Origin: JBAYIE01 sp041665785
GTDB taxonomy: Bacteria > Bacteroidota > Bacteroidia > UKL13-3
Assembly (NCBI GenBank): GCA_041665785.1
Contig: JBAYIE010000011.1
Location: 35,802 to 99,801 of the forward strand
Direction: 5' to 3'
Length of the DNA: 64,000 nucleotides
Shown here: positions 45,391-52,941 of the stretch, piece after piece
How the letters are laid out: every line of letters begins with the position of its first letter
Position numbering within the stretch: position 1 is the first letter of the stretch
The notes under the pieces: generated by a model
Seen by the model: only the letters and a program-made list of their open reading frames with translations
What the model was told of the DNA's origin: nothing
The model's database searches: none
Made by a program: the position numbers and the translations under genes

Positions 45391-46691
45391 GGTTGTCCTT
45401 TTAATCCTTTTTGTGAAATATTTCCGTTTGTTGCGCCTGATCCGGATGCATCCGGTGAGCCAAGTGGTATGTTGTCTTTTGATTTTGATTTCCAGAAGTC
45501 TTCCTGAAAGTCGTCGCGTATCATGTTAACTGGGAAGTAGCGGTGATCTCCTTCTGGGCCGATGGTATTCTCACCCATATCGGCCAGTAAATCATTGGTT
45601 GTTGCTCCTCCGATGTAGAACTTGGTTTTTAAACGGCGCTCTTGCGATTCGGCATCACCTCGCATCAACATAGCTTCATCAATATCGATGGTGCAATATG
45701 GCTGTTGGGCATAAGTTAAAAGTTTCATCCGAGCCTCTTGCTCAAAGCGAACTATCCAAGGAGAAAGGCAGTTGGTTACGTGAAGGATTTGCCACTGTTC
45801 AAGTTTTCCGGCAAAATCTTTTTTATCAGCATAGCGGAACCACCGGTAGATATCTGAAACTGTAAATTCTTTATTCTCAATGAACTGAGCATCGTTAGCT
45901 GAAATACTGGTAGCAGTAAACTTTGTTTGTGATCCCGCTTGAACAGCGCCAATGCCATCCTGCTTCGCGGTTTCCATAAACATTTTCTTCTTCTTCGCTA
46001 AATCGTCAGGATCCTTTGCTGTTAATTCCAATATCCCGTTCATGCCTCCACCGGATGCAAAAAACTTGTTGCCGTATTGTTGTGTGGCCAGACCGTTTGC
46101 GATACTTTCTGCAGCATAGGAAACAACCGATTGTCCTATCCATCCGTTTCCCTGACCACGATAATGAAATACCTGATCAGCAGTAAATGTTCCGCTTAAA
46201 TTCAGATAAGGGTAGGTGATGTTATAAAATATTCGGCCGTTGTAAATGGTTGGAAGCACAAACTCGCTTGGTATAAACCAAATTTGAACTGGTGTTCCAC
46301 TGTTATCGCGAACTATATATCCGTAACCGTTTCCGGTAATGAGTGCGCTGCGAACAATTGCCTCTCTGAGCGTGAATGGAGTATTAACCGGATTAGGTTG
46401 AACATCCAATAAAGTGACTACAGCATGATTACGTTGTACGCGTTTTTGTCCTTTATCGTCCGTAAAAATTACACTGATACCAGGACGAGCAACATCTTCA
46501 GAGATTGCGGTCACAGCTTCATAAAAGGCCGATAGTTTTTGGGCGGTGAATGTGGTTACATCGACATTCGCGGCGTTGTTGGTACCACCCCAGAAACCAT
46601 ATGGCGAAAAGCCATTAATAGATGCCGTGAGCGCGTTTTGAAACCGCTTTTCAATAAATTTATTCAACCCGCGTGTGAGGAAGCTTGCCAT
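45387..46691 (-). CDS. Portal protein, HK97 family
   Basis: A 434-residue protein with the typical N-terminal AFYEAVTAISEDVARPGISVIF, GNGYGYIVRDNSGTPVQIWF and IDEAMLMRGDAESQERR. It forms the dodecameric DNA gate of the head. It is preceded by a short gap that holds a perfect 16-bp palindrome and followed by the protease gene with 4-bp overlap. Confidence 0.93.
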   Translation of the reverse strand: MASFLTRGLNKFIEKRFQNALTASINGFSPYGFWGGTNNAANVDVTTFTAQKLSAFYEAVTAISEDVARPGISVIFTDDKGQKRVQRNHAVVTLLDVQPNPVNTPFTLREAIVRSALITGNGYGYIVRDNSGTPVQIWFIPSEFVLPTIYNGRIFYNITYPYLNLSGTFTADQVFHYRGQGNGWIGQSVVSYAAESIANGLATQQYGNKFFASGGGMNGILELTAKDPDDLAKKKKMFMETAKQDGIGAVQAGSQTKFTATSISANDAQFIENKEFTVSDIYRWFRYADKKDFAGKLEQWQILHVTNCLSPWIVRFEQEARMKLLTYAQQPYCTIDIDEAMLMRGDAESQERRLKTKFYIGGATTNDLLADMGENTIGPEGDHRYFPVNMIRDDFQEDFWKSKSKDNIPLGSPDASGSGATNGNISQKGLKGQP

Positions 46692-46728
46692 CTGAGGACA
46701 AAATTCTCTCCACGGAATTGCATATCGT

Positions 46729-46744
46729 GTTAACGCGCGTTAAC
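46729..46744. promoter_or_regulatory. 16-bp perfect palindrome upstream of portal gene
   Basis: gttaacgcgcgttaac reads the same on both strands. It lies in the 68-bp gap between a small gene and the portal start, one of the few gaps in the late operon. It may be an operator or a hairpin; no promoter box is obvious beside it. Confidence 0.45.
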
Positions 46745-46759
46745 AAAAAGATAACAATT

Positions 46760-47014
46760 TTACCAGCCCATTCTTTTTCGGATCCGTTCAAAATTTTGCT
46801 TCACATTGATGATGTAATACGGATCGCCGCTTACTTCAATACGAAGAACTGGTAGCCGGTTCACTGCGTTCTCTGGAGATGTTTCGCTCATTGCTCGCAG
46901 TAGTGTGATGCGCTCCACATCTATAATCTGTTTAATTTCCTGATGGCCCAGAAGCGTGTCTGGAGGGTAAGGCATAATCTCGTCTAAAACTTCTTTTACT
47001 TGTTGTGCGTTCAT
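46760..47014 (-). CDS. Unknown small phage protein (84 aa)
   Basis: The start MNAQQVKEVL at 47014 is favoured because its ATG overlaps the upstream TGA as ATGA. The 84-residue protein ends KQNFERIRKRMGW. It is helical at first and then beta (LPVLRIEVSGDPYYIINV). No family recognised. It lies between terminase and portal genes. Confidence 0.65.
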   Translation of the reverse strand: MNAQQVKEVLDEIMPYPPDTLLGHQEIKQIIDVERITLLRAMSETSPENAVNRLPVLRIEVSGDPYYIINVKQNFERIRKRMGW

Positions 47015-47220
47015 CGATTTGTTTTTAATTTTAAGTGATTGCATTTTGCTACCCGGAACGAATCGTAGTCCCGGTAGCGATATTTTTTTGAAAGCCGAAA
47101 CTGTTCGGCTTGGATTTGATATTCAGCTTCAGTTTGTTCGTATGCCGCTTGATGATTCGGGAGCGTTGCTAATAGCTGAAACCACCTGATAAAATATTCA
47201 TCCTTCTTCAATAGGTTCAT
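47011..47220 (-). CDS. Unknown small phage protein (69 aa)
   Basis: Starts MNLLKKDEYFIRWFQLLATL at 47220, where the ATG overlaps the previous stop as ATGA. Basic, helical, aromatic-rich. No family recognised; position between terminase and portal suggests a packaging or head accessory. Confidence 0.62.
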   Translation of the reverse strand: MNLLKKDEYFIRWFQLLATLPNHQAAYEQTEAEYQIQAEQFRLSKKYRYRDYDSFRVAKCNHLKLKTNR

Positions 47221-47768
47221 GTTGTGGTCTCCTGTTTTATCCAGTTTATTTTTACTCCACATCTTGCAGCGCATGCTACAATCGCGCCGGTGAATGCACG
47301 CATGTAAGGAGCGTTTCCTCGCTCATGATCCTGACTAATACTACCCAGCTCGTCGTAATTATTAGCGCACGCAAGAAGGTCGATTTCAGTATATCCCTTT
47401 TTTAGGCAGTAAAACATAGCCAGGTGCAGAATGGTCATCCTGTTTGGATAAGCGATATCTTCACCGGCAATAGCTGCTATCACATAGCGCATTGCATAGT
47501 CTTCACTGCAATCGTAATTATGCGCTTGGTGCGGATCGAACCGTATAACATCTAAAAGATCAGGAAACTTGCGACCTTCAAATGTTGGATCAATTCCAAT
47601 GATATCAAGTATACCAAGATGTATATATGTGTCATATACTTTTTGGTGACCAGTGAACGCAAACTGTGTATTTCGTTTACTGGCTGCGTAGTTGAGTCCG
47701 TAACTGTGATCGTACTCAAACGATGGAAATTTTTCAAGGGGCTGATCGCCGATAATTGTTGCTTTCAT
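47217..47768 (-). CDS. Unknown phage protein (183 aa) next to large terminase
   Basis: A 183-residue protein beginning MKATIIGDQPLEKFPSFEYD and ending RCGVKINWIKQETTT. The alternating strands and helices (FAFTGHQKVYDTYI, GYTEIDLLACANN, FTGAIVACAARCGVKINW) suggest a Rossmann-like fold that could bind a nucleotide, but no catalytic motif is certain. ATGA overlaps on both sides tie it to the terminase gene. Confidence 0.68.
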   Translation of the reverse strand: MKATIIGDQPLEKFPSFEYDHSYGLNYAASKRNTQFAFTGHQKVYDTYIHLGILDIIGIDPTFEGRKFPDLLDVIRFDPHQAHNYDCSEDYAMRYVIAAIAGEDIAYPNRMTILHLAMFYCLKKGYTEIDLLACANNYDELGSISQDHERGNAPYMRAFTGAIVACAARCGVKINWIKQETTT

Positions 47769-49462
47769 ACAAATATTGATTCTATTACAGGTTTTTCATT
47801 TGCTTTTACGCTCATATAATGTCCAATAGACATAGCTGCGGACACAGGACCGTCTATGGCTTCATGCGCTTTGTCTTTATTGAAGAATAGGTTTCCATGT
47901 GGTGTTTTTTGAATCAGCACATTACTCATCATCCAGCGCATAACCGGGTGACCACCATGATGTAAGTTGCCCTTTAGAATGAGTGTTTCCATCTCTGAAA
48001 TGGGTGCACTCATTTCTGTTGGGTTTTGGCGAAAGGGATTCATTACAATGCCATCCTGGGTGAGTTCGGTTACCAGGGTAACTGCAAACGAACGGTCATA
48101 AGCCATAGAGTGGATCACGAACTTTGTAGACAGATCGTTTATTTCTTTGCGGATATACTGATGGTCAATCGTATCACCATCGGTTAAGTACATGTGGCCG
48201 GAGTTGCGCCATTCCAAAAAATTGTTGTAGTGATGGCCGGAACGGTTCATTGCTCGTTCTTCCGGAAGCCAGAAATATGGAATGATTTGGAATGTTCCAT
48301 CGTCCATCGGAAACAACAGTACCAGAGAACTAAAGTCTCCCGATTTGGACAAATCCAGTCCACCAAAACACTCGCGGCCTAACAGTTTTTCCTCATCTAC
48401 CACGCCCGCGGATCTCATCCATTTAGTATCCGTGATCCATGACTTGGCAGTATCCGTCCAGATAGAAAGCATCTTTGTTTTAAAATCGACTTCCTTAGAT
48501 GCTGAGCGGATAGCTGCTTTATATTCTGAACGCACCCCAGCTCGTAGTTCTGGATTTGAGTACCATAACGGGTGCGCCTTGGGCCAGTTCTTTTCGTTTT
48601 TCCATCCATTGCCTTCGAAATCTTTATCATCCAGAGTGAAGATCATAATGAACAGCGTCTCATCATGAGTAATCCCCTTGAGTACATTAATACAATCCTG
48701 TCGGTACCGGTAGCAGGGTACCTTTCGTGAAACCCCGGCTGTGGTAATTCGAATTACCAGTGGTTGAGTCCGGGTGATAGATCCGGATACCAAGTTATTG
48801 ATTAGCTCATCTGTTTTGTGTACGTGGTATTCATCAACTATTGCACAATGAGCGTTCTTTCCTTCAGCTGTGTCCGCATCACCTGGCAATGCTTTGAAGA
48901 AGGCGCCGATTTTATCATAGTTCAGTTGGTATTGTGACTTGGTGATTCGAGGATTGTTGTTTGTATCTGTTTGCAGCCATGGCGATTTTTGCCACATCTT
49001 AACGGCTGCTTTCTGGAATACTTCGTTCGCCTGTTCTGAAGTTGTGGCCGCTGAATAAATTTCAGCTCCTGCCTCTTGGTCTAAAATCATCATTGCAAGA
49101 GCGATGGCGGCGGCAAGCGTAGACTTCGCATTCTTCTTGGCCATTTCAATATAAGCATGCCGGAACCTGCGAGCTCCGGATTGCTTAATTTTCCATCCAA
49201 ACAAATTCCATATGATAAACTTCTGCACTGGTTCGAGTTTTAAAAGCCTTCTTTCGTTGGCTGGTTGACCTTTAACGTGAGGGAGCATCTCAATAAAAGC
49301 GATGTATACGGTGGCGGCTGCTTCATCAAAATACCATCCTTGTTTTTTGGCGTTTTGCAAATCCGACTTATATCGCCTGATGGCCATTTTAATGTGCTGG
49401 CAGGAAATGATCTTCCCGGATAAAACGTCCTTGCAGTATTGATCGATCTCATCTTTTACCAT
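47765..49462 (-). CDS. Terminase large subunit
   Basis: A 565-residue protein. The ATPase has AYIEMAKKNAKSTLAAA (variant Walker A near residue 96) and HCAIVDEYHVH (Walker B). The nuclease domain starts FGGLDLSKSGDFSS, whose Asp is the first metal ligand. It packages DNA into the head through the portal. It overlaps the small subunit gene by 14 bp. Confidence 0.94.
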   Translation of the reverse strand: MVKDEIDQYCKDVLSGKIISCQHIKMAIRRYKSDLQNAKKQGWYFDEAAATVYIAFIEMLPHVKGQPANERRLLKLEPVQKFIIWNLFGWKIKQSGARRFRHAYIEMAKKNAKSTLAAAIALAMMILDQEAGAEIYSAATTSEQANEVFQKAAVKMWQKSPWLQTDTNNNPRITKSQYQLNYDKIGAFFKALPGDADTAEGKNAHCAIVDEYHVHKTDELINNLVSGSITRTQPLVIRITTAGVSRKVPCYRYRQDCINVLKGITHDETLFIMIFTLDDKDFEGNGWKNEKNWPKAHPLWYSNPELRAGVRSEYKAAIRSASKEVDFKTKMLSIWTDTAKSWITDTKWMRSAGVVDEEKLLGRECFGGLDLSKSGDFSSLVLLFPMDDGTFQIIPYFWLPEERAMNRSGHHYNNFLEWRNSGHMYLTDGDTIDHQYIRKEINDLSTKFVIHSMAYDRSFAVTLVTELTQDGIVMNPFRQNPTEMSAPISEMETLILKGNLHHGGHPVMRWMMSNVLIQKTPHGNLFFNKDKAHEAIDGPVSAAMSIGHYMSVKANEKPVIESIFV

Positions 49463-49916
49463 GTAGCTGTTGAAGCATCGCCTCGATTGGATCTGATTTT
49501 GCTTTGTCCTTTGGCGGGGTTATGTATGGACGATCGGCTGGTGTTAATCCGAACTTTGCCCCAATTGCAACAGCTTGTTTCAGTACAGAGTTTGCCAGGT
49601 AAACTTTTGGGTTAATCATTTTTCCTTTCATCATTCCCTCTTTGGTATACTCATCCACCAGCTGTCGGTAAAGTCCAATTTGACCGCAGTACATTTCAAA
49701 AATGGTTTTGTCGCACTGGGCAAAAATCCCGGACTCAACCAAACCAAAGATTTGATTACTCCATTCTTGTTTTCCGTATTCGTTTAGCTTATCGGGAGCA
49801 AGTGGAACAACAGAAACAGCAGGAAGTTCAAGCTCTGGTTTATCCCGATGCTTTCGTAAAGTGCCCTGAGCCTCTTTTACTTTTCGTGGTTTTTTTGGTT
49901 TACCTCGAGTTGCCAT
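49449..49916 (-). CDS. Terminase small subunit, P27 family
   Basis: A 155-residue protein with a very basic start (RGKPKKPRKVKEAQGTLRKH), then DKLNEYGKQEWSNQIFGLV, a helical YCGQIGLYRQLVDEYTKEG and KFGLTPADRPYI. This is the P27-type small terminase that recognises the packaging site. It lies directly upstream of the large subunit. Confidence 0.88.
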   Translation of the reverse strand: MATRGKPKKPRKVKEAQGTLRKHRDKPELELPAVSVVPLAPDKLNEYGKQEWSNQIFGLVESGIFAQCDKTIFEMYCGQIGLYRQLVDEYTKEGMMKGKMINPKVYLANSVLKQAVAIGAKFGLTPADRPYITPPKDKAKSDPIEAMLQQLHGKR

Positions 49917-50043
49917 GCTGCTGACTTAAATACCCCCCTTTGAATATTGGCTGCATATGAATAAAACTAAACATGCCGTTACAAAACAGATGATTGCGGT
50001 AATAGAAACCCCCTACCCCCCTAAGGAATACGGTTCACTTCGA

Positions 50044-50154
50044 TTATATTGTATTGGTTAGGAACGGTGATTCGGAGAAGAACTGTGTAGATTGGTAAAT
50101 TCCTTTTAGTACATCGGCTTCTCTTCGAAGACGCTTTGCTTTCTTTTGATTCAT
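50044..50154 (-). CDS. Possible 36-codon basic protein
   Basis: The frame starts MNQKKAKRLRREADVLKGIY at 50154 and ends at TAA 50044, in the gap between HNH and small terminase genes. Its basic helical start resembles short phage proteins, but it is short and may be chance. Nothing else is seen in the gap 49917-50165. Confidence 0.35.
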   Translation of the reverse strand: MNQKKAKRLRREADVLKGIYQSTQFFSESPFLTNTI

Positions 50155-50165
50155 GTTCGTGTGAT

Positions 50166-50489
50166 TTATGGTTGATTGCGTGCTCGTGCATTTCTCTCTC
50201 GTGCCGACTTTGAGTTGTGACAGCTATTACATAACCTGTGCAGGTTTTCCCGTGCCCATGGATCACCACCGTCTTCAATTGCTTTGTCGTGATCGGTTAC
50301 TTCACCTGGGACCGCACGTCCTTCTTTTCTGCATTCAGAACACAATGGTTCTTCCAAGGCTACTTGCTTACTCAGCTTACGCCATGCCGGAGAGTTATAA
50401 TTGAATTTGGATTTATCGCGATACCAACGCTCATGAGGTTGTGGAGGCGTATACCACGGTTTTGGTAGTGGTTTTGGCTGCGTTGGCAT
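50166..50489 (-). CDS. HNH endonuclease
   Basis: A 107-residue protein with two CxxC zinc knuckles (CSECRKEG and CNSCHNSK) around VTDHDKAIEDGGDPWARENLHRLC, where DH..N..H is the HNH core. HNH proteins next to terminase genes are needed for cos-type DNA cleavage in several phages. It is the first gene of the late operon, behind a probable promoter. Confidence 0.9.
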   Translation of the reverse strand: MPTQPKPLPKPWYTPPQPHERWYRDKSKFNYNSPAWRKLSKQVALEEPLCSECRKEGRAVPGEVTDHDKAIEDGGDPWARENLHRLCNSCHNSKSARERNARARNQP

Positions 50490-50512
50490 GGACAGTAATT
50501 ATTTGTGTAGAA

Positions 50513-50534
50513 CAAATATATGTCCAATAGACAT
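50513..50534 (-). promoter_or_regulatory. Late operon promoter box with dyad operator candidate
   Basis: Minus-strand TATATTTG (50513-50520) fits TAnnTTTG and lies 24 bases before the HNH start. Directly upstream is ATGTC-N5-GACAT (50520-50534). The same 15-mer occurs once more at 47819-47833, inside the terminase gene. The dyad could bind a phage regulator at the late promoter. Confidence 0.5.
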
Positions 50535-50576
50535 TATTAATAGTCAAGGTAATCGCTATTCTTATCAACTAATTAT

Positions 50577-50843
50577 TCACACACGCTTTTCCTGCTGATA
50601 CCTACTACACGCTGGCCAGTTTACCCGGTGATCGGTTGCGGGACCGTTTGTAATTCCTCTCAGTTCGCATTTGTAATACCTGTTGGCTGATTGGTTATAG
50701 CATAGATGCTTGCATGTTTTACACCTTGCACCTTCAGGCCCAGGACCCAGTCGAAGCATCGGGTTGGTCTTTGGTGTTCCAGAGCTATTTTTAATTACCG
50801 GACCGGGCAGGTTATTTCCGAAGAGGTCAATGTCGGCGCTCAT
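50577..50843 (-). CDS. Small cysteine-rich (zinc-binding) phage protein
   Basis: An 88-residue protein with GARCKTCKHLCYNQSANRYYKC and then WPACSRY, six cysteines in a CxxCxxxC...C...C arrangement that probably binds zinc. Similar small proteins are frequent in Bacteroidota phages near replication genes. Function unknown. Its start overlaps the previous stop as ATGA and it is the last gene of the early operon. Confidence 0.75.
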   Translation of the reverse strand: MSADIDLFGNNLPGPVIKNSSGTPKTNPMLRLGPGPEGARCKTCKHLCYNQSANRYYKCELRGITNGPATDHRVNWPACSRYQQEKRV

Positions 50844-51019
50844 TGTTCTTTAGTTGATGGGATAAGTACATCCCCGTTTTCGTAAAGCCTGTCAATTATA
50901 AGATCAGCAAGGGAAACCATTTTGACTAATACCTCTTGGTCTAATTCCCCATCGTTAAACAGGATAGCCAAGCCTACTACTTGATCGTCTGTTGGTCGTT
51001 TGAATCTTTCTGCGCTCAT
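50840..51019 (-). CDS. Unknown 59-residue early phage protein
   Basis: The frame starts MSAERFKRPTDDQVVGLAIL at 51019 and ends in TGA at 50840, overlapping the next ATG as ATGA. Two acidic helices, no known motif. The ATGA coupling argues that it is a real gene. Confidence 0.65.
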   Translation of the reverse strand: MSAERFKRPTDDQVVGLAILFNDGELDQEVLVKMVSLADLIIDRLYENGDVLIPSTKEQ

Positions 51020-51060
51020 TGTTCTGGTTCTTTTAGTAGTTAATTCCTTTGTTCGGTACG

Positions 51061-51387
51061 CTATGCGACCTGTCCAGTTGCTTTTCGTATGGCTGCCCTT
51101 GCAACCAACACAGCTTTTTTATCCCAAGTATCAGAAACTACTATTCTGCTAAGTAATTGGTCAACGGCTTCAAATAAATCTGGTGCTGCTGCCATCATTC
51201 GGGCATTTGCTTCTCTTTCCTCAATTGGTAGGTCTTTTGAAATTACAGCCACCTTTTTGCCATTGCAATAAATATCCGGCAGCGGGAATAGTCTTCCTAC
51301 ATACCAGTCACCTTTCGAGAAGCACGAACCGCTAACAGCACCTTGCTGCAATGCAGGCTTTTCTTCATTCAATTTTTCAGTTTCCAT
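51061..51387 (-). CDS. Unknown early phage protein (108 aa)
   Basis: A 108-residue protein starting METEKLNEEKPALQQGAVSG. The second half has ANARMMAAAPDLFEAVDQLL, a segment frequent in small phage proteins of unknown role, and ends RAAIRKATGQVA. No membrane segment. Placed between helicase loader and small genes. Confidence 0.75.
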   Translation of the reverse strand: METEKLNEEKPALQQGAVSGSCFSKGDWYVGRLFPLPDIYCNGKKVAVISKDLPIEEREANARMMAAAPDLFEAVDQLLSRIVVSDTWDKKAVLVARAAIRKATGQVA

Positions 51388-51398
51388 TGTCGTATTGG

Positions 51399-52181
51399 TT
51401 ATCTCCTTCTATCAATGTAAGAATCCTTGTTGCTTCCAATTCCGATCACGTTGCACATCTGCTCCAGTCTGGACCGTACTCTTGGATCGTACCGCTTTTC
51501 GATTTCGTCCATAGTAAGATTGGTGGTCGCACAGGTGATCAGTCCGTGATCCACAAAATGATCGTACCGCTCAGTGATGATATCCTTCATAACCTCACGA
51601 TAGTTGCCATAGTGATTCTTCGGCTCTTCATTCCCTAGATCATCAAAACATACATGGGAAAGTACTGGCCTTCCGTAATCGAACGTAACAGCCCTTGTGG
51701 TGTATTTTTCGATGTAGTGATCTCCTTTGGCTTGATACTGCTTTGCAACAGCTTCACAAGTTGTAAACGTAAACTTGCGGAATAAAACCCGGTACTCGTC
51801 ATGCTGCAGGAGTGTCCTGTGTGTTCTGAATAAAATGGACTTTCCGGATCCAACGTTACCCCGGAGCATGATTCCTTTGCGCGGATCCATCCCCAGTTCT
51901 ATCATCCGTGCTGTGTTACAGCTTGCCCAAGCGATGTACATATCGATCGGTGTCTGGTTCTGCTCGTCGATGACAAGCTGCTTACCCGATTCTTTTGCGA
52001 CCTGTGCAACCAATACCCGCATGAATATTCTCCACGCTGTGCGATAACGGTCTACCTGCTCAGGTGTCAAAGCAAGTTGCTGCTGATCACGTTCCGAGTT
52101 TGTGTCCGTCGTTGAAGTTTTTTGGTGCGCCTGTTCCGACTGATTGAAGTCTACCAGGTCGCTGAGTTTCTTTGGTTCCAT
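51399..52181 (-). CDS. DnaC-like helicase loader/ATPase
   Basis: A 260-residue AAA+ protein with GIMLRGNVGSGKSILFR (Walker A near residue 108), HVCFDDLGNEE (Walker B near 173) and RVRSRLEQMCNVIGI with the arginine finger/sensor region. It resembles DnaC/IstB-type loaders that place the replicative helicase on DNA. The phage has no helicase gene here, so the host DnaB is probably used. It starts inside the upstream replication gene (95-bp overlap). Confidence 0.85.
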   Translation of the reverse strand: MEPKKLSDLVDFNQSEQAHQKTSTTDTNSERDQQQLALTPEQVDRYRTAWRIFMRVLVAQVAKESGKQLVIDEQNQTPIDMYIAWASCNTARMIELGMDPRKGIMLRGNVGSGKSILFRTHRTLLQHDEYRVLFRKFTFTTCEAVAKQYQAKGDHYIEKYTTRAVTFDYGRPVLSHVCFDDLGNEEPKNHYGNYREVMKDIITERYDHFVDHGLITCATTNLTMDEIEKRYDPRVRSRLEQMCNVIGIGSNKDSYIDRRR

Positions 52182-52941
52182 CGTAATGAAGTTTTTGCTG
52201 TTTTTTTACCAGAAGGAAGAATGAGTTTGTGAAGTGCTTCTCGTTGTTGAACTGCGTGAAGCTCTGGGTGTCGAAGTCCGCATGAAGGGCCTCGATGTTT
52301 AGGTTTCGACCAAGGATTGCCTGATCGTAAAAGTTGCGGTGATGCTTTTGGATGTACTGAGAAGGGGGGAGTGTGGATAGGATGTCGAGTCCGATACGTG
52401 TCGCAAATTCTGTCGGAAGTGGAACGGGACCCTTTCCCCCCACACCCCCTAATCCCTTTTCAATTTCATTTGCAGTTTCATTTTCATATTCAGAGTTTGC
52501 TACGCTTTTTGCTATAGCGTTTGCTTGAGCAAAATTTTGTTCTGAATGATTTTTAACTGAGGCCGATTTGTCACCGCCTTTTTTTCCTGACCTTGCTCGT
52601 ATCTCGCTAATTTCATTATCCTTCACCATTCGCTTTTGGATTAGCATATCACCCTCCACCAGTAGAACTCTTTCATCTACCAGCTCCGCAAGTGATTTCT
52701 TCACGGTATGGAATTCGTAAGGCATCTGTTTAGCAAGTACAGCTGCGAAATTTTCAATTTGCTCGTCCTTTTGCTTGTGCTTTTGCTTGAGCAAAATCCG
52801 GCCATATTGTTCTGACTTGTGCATCAGACAGAGAATCCGGATATACACACCCGTTGTCTCTGCTGAGCACTGAGCCAGTTTTTCGTCGGTCAGGAAATCC
52901 TGAACGTACAGTGGGAGATATGGTTGATCGCGTAGGGCCAT
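52087..52941 (-). CDS. Phage replication initiator/organiser protein
   Basis: A 284-residue protein whose N-terminus (RDQPYLPLYVQDFLTDEKLA, GVYIRILCLMHKSEQYG) is the winged-helix start found in phage replication proteins of the Lin1244/DUF1376 type. The middle is polar and low in complexity (about 130-180) and the C-terminus contains KHFTNSFFLLVKKQ. It lies just before the helicase loader, matching the organiser-loader pair of many phages. The polar linker may contain the origin at the DNA level; not proven. Confidence 0.78.
   Translation of the reverse strand: MALRDQPYLPLYVQDFLTDEKLAQCSAETTGVYIRILCLMHKSEQYGRILLKQKHKQKDEQIENFAAVLAKQMPYEFHTVKKSLAELVDERVLLVEGDMLIQKRMVKDNEISEIRARSGKKGGDKSASVKNHSEQNFAQANAIAKSVANSEYENETANEIEKGLGGVGGKGPVPLPTEFATRIGLDILSTLPPSQYIQKHHRNFYDQAILGRNLNIEALHADFDTQSFTQFNNEKHFTNSFFLLVKKQQKLHYDGTKETQRPGRLQSVGTGAPKNFNDGHKLGT

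Noticed and set aside
50021..50278. 85-codon frame overlapping the HNH gene
   Set aside because: It overlaps the well-supported HNH frame for over 100 bp and has low-complexity His/Glu/Lys/Ser composition; the shorter frame 50044-50154 is a better, still weak, candidate.
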